The position numbers and the translations under genes are program-made. From Pseudomonas fluorescens (GTDB lineage Bacteria; Pseudomonadota; Gammaproteobacteria; Pseudomonadales; Pseudomonadaceae): DNA of 32,861 nt. The stretch lies in NCBI RefSeq assembly GCF_000968015.1, contig NZ_LACH01000047.1, positions 122,384 through 155,244 on the forward strand, given 5' to 3'. How positions within the stretch are numbered: the stretch's first letter is position 1; every line of letters begins with the position of its first letter. The notes beneath the pieces were generated by a model. The model searched no databases, was not told the origin of the DNA, and worked only from the letters and a program-made list of their open reading frames with translations. This document shows, piece by piece, positions 31,023 through 32,861 of this stretch.

Positions 31023-31936
31023 TCAAGCCGAAATCGGCAAAGGCCTCGACATGAACTCACTGATCCGCAACCGCAACCATCGCTCCGCCGGATCGTTGTC
31101 ATGCACCCCGCTCCAGGCCATCGAAAGCTGCGCCGCCTCAATCGGAAACGGCGGGTCTTCGGCCCGCAACCCACACCCCTCGACCAACGCGCACGCGGCG
31201 TAATCCGGCACGGTAGCGATCATCTCGGTCCCGGCCAGCAACGCCCGCAACCCACTGAACTGCGGAACGCCCAACACCACCCGCCGACTTCGTCCGATCT
31301 TCGCGAGATCAAGATCAATGTCAAATCCCCCGAAAACGACACCATCGCATGCGGTCGTTCACAGTATTCATCCAGCGACAGCGATCCCGGCCGTTTGTCA
31401 CCGCGCAGCACCTTGCACGGAATATCCCGCAACGTCTTGCGCTTGGCGTTGGCCGGCAGATCCGTGGTGTAACTCACCCCCACCGAAATCTCCCCGGACG
31501 CCAGCAACGCCGGCATCAGCAAATAATTCGCCCGCCGCACGACCACGATGATCCCTGGTGCTTCTTCCCGAAGCTGGCTCAACAATGGCGGAAACAAGCC
31601 GAACTCGGCGTCGTCAGACAGGCCAATGCGGAACACATCGCAGCTTGAAGCGGGATCGAATTCTTTAGCTCGACTCACCGCCCCGGAAATCACATCCATC
31701 GCCGGTTGCAGCTCCTTGAGGATCGCCAGTGCCCGCCCCGTCGGCTCCATCCCGCGGCCATTGCGCAACAGCAGCGGATCGTCGAACAGATCCCGCAACC
31801 GCCCCAGCGCCGCACTCACCGCCGGCTGCCCCATGAACAGTTTTTCAGCAACACGGGTGAGGTTCTTTTCGAACATCAACGCTTCGAAAATCACTAACAG
31901 GTTCATGTCGACGCGGCGCAGGTCGTTACGGTTCAC
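31023..31936 (-). pseudogene. LysR-type regulator (NodD/NahR-like) with a frameshift
   Basis: The 5' part, starting MNRNDLRRVDMNLLVIFEALMFEKN, encodes the helix-turn-helix (LTRVAEKLFMGQPAVSAALGRLRDLF) and half of the effector domain. The frame breaks near the G5 run at 31327-31331 after HAMVSFSG. Adding one G restores a continuous reading, FSGGFDIDLDLAKIG, into RVVLGVPQFSGLRALLAGTEMIATVPDYAAC and on to a stop at 31023, for about 304 residues in total, a normal LysR length. A one-base loss in a homopolymer, or a sequencing error, explains it. As read, the protein would end early with an altered tail. Confidence 0.85.
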
Positions 31937-32081
31937 AGGCAGACTCCCTCGTGTGTTCAGCCATGTACCAAGCGGTGGACTTTATTCGATCAGCGGTACG
32001 TTGGCCGCACGTTTTTAAGGACCGTACTCCGGACGCCAGCGCTGCCGCGAGCCCCAGCGCGCAAACCAGAGAATGTTTCAT
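31926..32081 (-). CDS. Possible small exported peptide or gene remnant
   Basis: A 51-codon frame begins MKHSLVCALGLAAALASG, a plausible signal peptide, with AAGGTGG 4 bases before the ATG. It then runs through non-descript sequence to a TAA that overlaps the start of the broken LysR gene by 11 bp. The good start and poor body suggest the 5' remnant of a deleted exported protein, but a chance frame is possible. The following 32082-32288 region shows no other gene. Confidence 0.3.
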   Translation of the reverse strand: MKHSLVCALGLAAALASGVRSLKTCGQRTADRIKSTAWYMAEHTRESACEP

Positions 32082-32288
32082 GCCACCACCTTGGTCGAGT
32101 CAGGAGAGCGGCCATGCACAACACCGCCAGATGATGTCGATTTTGCACGGCTCGCCCCCGTAGAAATTGCAGCGATGTGCTGAGTTAGCGCCGTTGGTTG
32201 CCACCTGCACGGATGGAATTAACAACGTTTAACTCGCCTGCCAGAGCCCTGCGGCCAAAAATGAAGCTCACCGACACGGACATTTGTC

Positions 32289-32729
32289 ATGGCCCATTCT
32301 CAGCAAAACGTCGCCCGCGCGACGGCCACTGAAACGCGAAAGAAAAACACCGGTGGCCTGACCCCGTGGCGCGAAAGCCTGGTCAAGCAACTGATTCTCG
32401 AGCGCCTTGGTGAAACCGTTGAAGTGACCGAACTGGCCCGTGCTTGTGCCCTTTCGCGCAGTCATTTCTCCCGCGCGTTCAAGTGCAGCACCGGGCTCTC
32501 ACCTCAAGACTGGATTCGCAACCAGCGCATCGCCCGCGCCAAGCAATTGATCCAGAGCACCGACCTGACGCTGACGCAAATCAGCCTCGAATGCGGCTTC
32601 TGCGATCAGGCGCATTTCTGCCACATCTTCACTCGCAATGAAGGCATCACTCCGTTTGCGTGGCGTTGCCGCGCTGTACGCGCCCTGCCCCAACGCCCCG
32701 CCTGCACCGCTCAACTTCACGCGCAATAA
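32289..32729 (+). CDS. Short AraC-family regulator (DNA-binding domain only)
   Basis: The 146-aa product is almost only an AraC/XylS-type DNA-binding domain with two helix-turn-helix units: VEVTELARACALSRSHFSRAFKCSTGLSPQDWI (about 44-76) and LTLTQISLECGFCDQAHFCHIFTRNEGITPFAWR (about 93-127). There is no N-terminal effector domain; residues 1-30 are a polar tail. Stand-alone AraC domains of this size are known among Pseudomonas regulators. The ribosome site is weak. Its target is not evident from position. Confidence 0.92.
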   Translation: MAHSQQNVARATATETRKKNTGGLTPWRESLVKQLILERLGETVEVTELARACALSRSHFSRAFKCSTGLSPQDWIRNQRIARAKQLIQSTDLTLTQISLECGFCDQAHFCHIFTRNEGITPFAWRCRAVRALPQRPACTAQLHAQ

Positions 32730-32748
32730 AGTCGACACCGCACGCTTC

Positions 32749-32861
32749 GTAGCAGCTGTCGAGCCCCGGCAAGGCTGCGTTCGGCTCTGTAGCAACTGCC
32801 GAGCCTGCGAGGCTGCGTTCGGCTGCGACGCAGTCGTAAACCCTGTGTATGCGGTGCGTCT
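32749..32861. repeat. Third GTAGCAGCTGTCGAGC-family element, cut by the window end
   Basis: Two direct partial arms begin at 32749 (GTAGCAGCTGTCGAGCCCCG) and 32789 (GTAGCAACTGCCGAGCCTGC). The second continues through GGCTGCGTTCGGCTGCG to the end. The inverse arm expected from the other copies would lie beyond the window. Confidence 0.85.

Overview
The window is high in G+C. Its short palindromic repeats (REP-like units and a longer inverted-repeat family), its codon style and its gene content point to a Pseudomonas chromosome, most likely the P. fluorescens group. There are no rRNA, tRNA or CRISPR signals.

Region A (about 0.35-10.05 kb, minus strand) reads as one long operon. It starts from a sigma-54-type promoter at 10037-10052. 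In transcription order it encodes a receiver-only response regulator, a GspE-type ATPase, four inner-membrane platform proteins resembling PilM/GspL, PilN, PilO and PilP/GspC, a lipoprotein secretin, three pseudopilin-like proteins (the last resembling XcmX), and curli-export homologues CsgE, CsgF and CsgG. The curli subunits CsgA and CsgB are absent.

Region B (10.2-22.04 kb, minus strand) is a second operon behind another sigma-54-type promoter at 22023-22038. It encodes a giant exported multicopper oxidase (about 1950 aa, MofA/McoA/MnxG-like), a beta-propeller protein, two SCO1/SenC copper chaperones, a cytochrome c/periplasmic-binding fusion and a parvulin-type prolyl isomerase. Region C (22.4-25.6 kb) has a lytic transglycosylase on the minus strand. 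Divergent from it are a GspG pseudopilin and a GspF platform protein (xcmT1-xcmS-like) behind a third sigma-54-type site, followed by a secreted glycine-rich protein with five His/Asp repeats.

Taken together, A to C look like one Mn(II)-oxidation and secretion locus: a multicopper oxidase with copper-loading, electron-transfer and folding partners, its own pilus/T2SS-like secretion machine, and a curli-type outer-membrane export module. From memory, xcmX/xcmT2/xcmT3 next to csmEFG, and a separate xcmT1-xcmS operon, were described in Mn-oxidising P. putida GB-1. Mn oxidation there depends on the sigma-54-dependent regulator MnxR. In this window the parts sit together, and three to four matching -24/-12 elements would explain co-regulation.

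Region D (25.7-30.5 kb, minus strand) is unrelated metabolism: a LysR regulator, then a DoxX / monooxygenase-like membrane protein / YtcJ-type amidohydrolase / YcaC-type hydrolase operon. Region E (30.5-32.9 kb) holds dispersed repeats, a frameshifted LysR gene, a possible gene remnant and a short AraC-type regulator. A roughly 200-bp repeat at the left edge of the window recurs in the same orientation at 30.8-31.0 kb, so it brackets the whole block from region A to region D.
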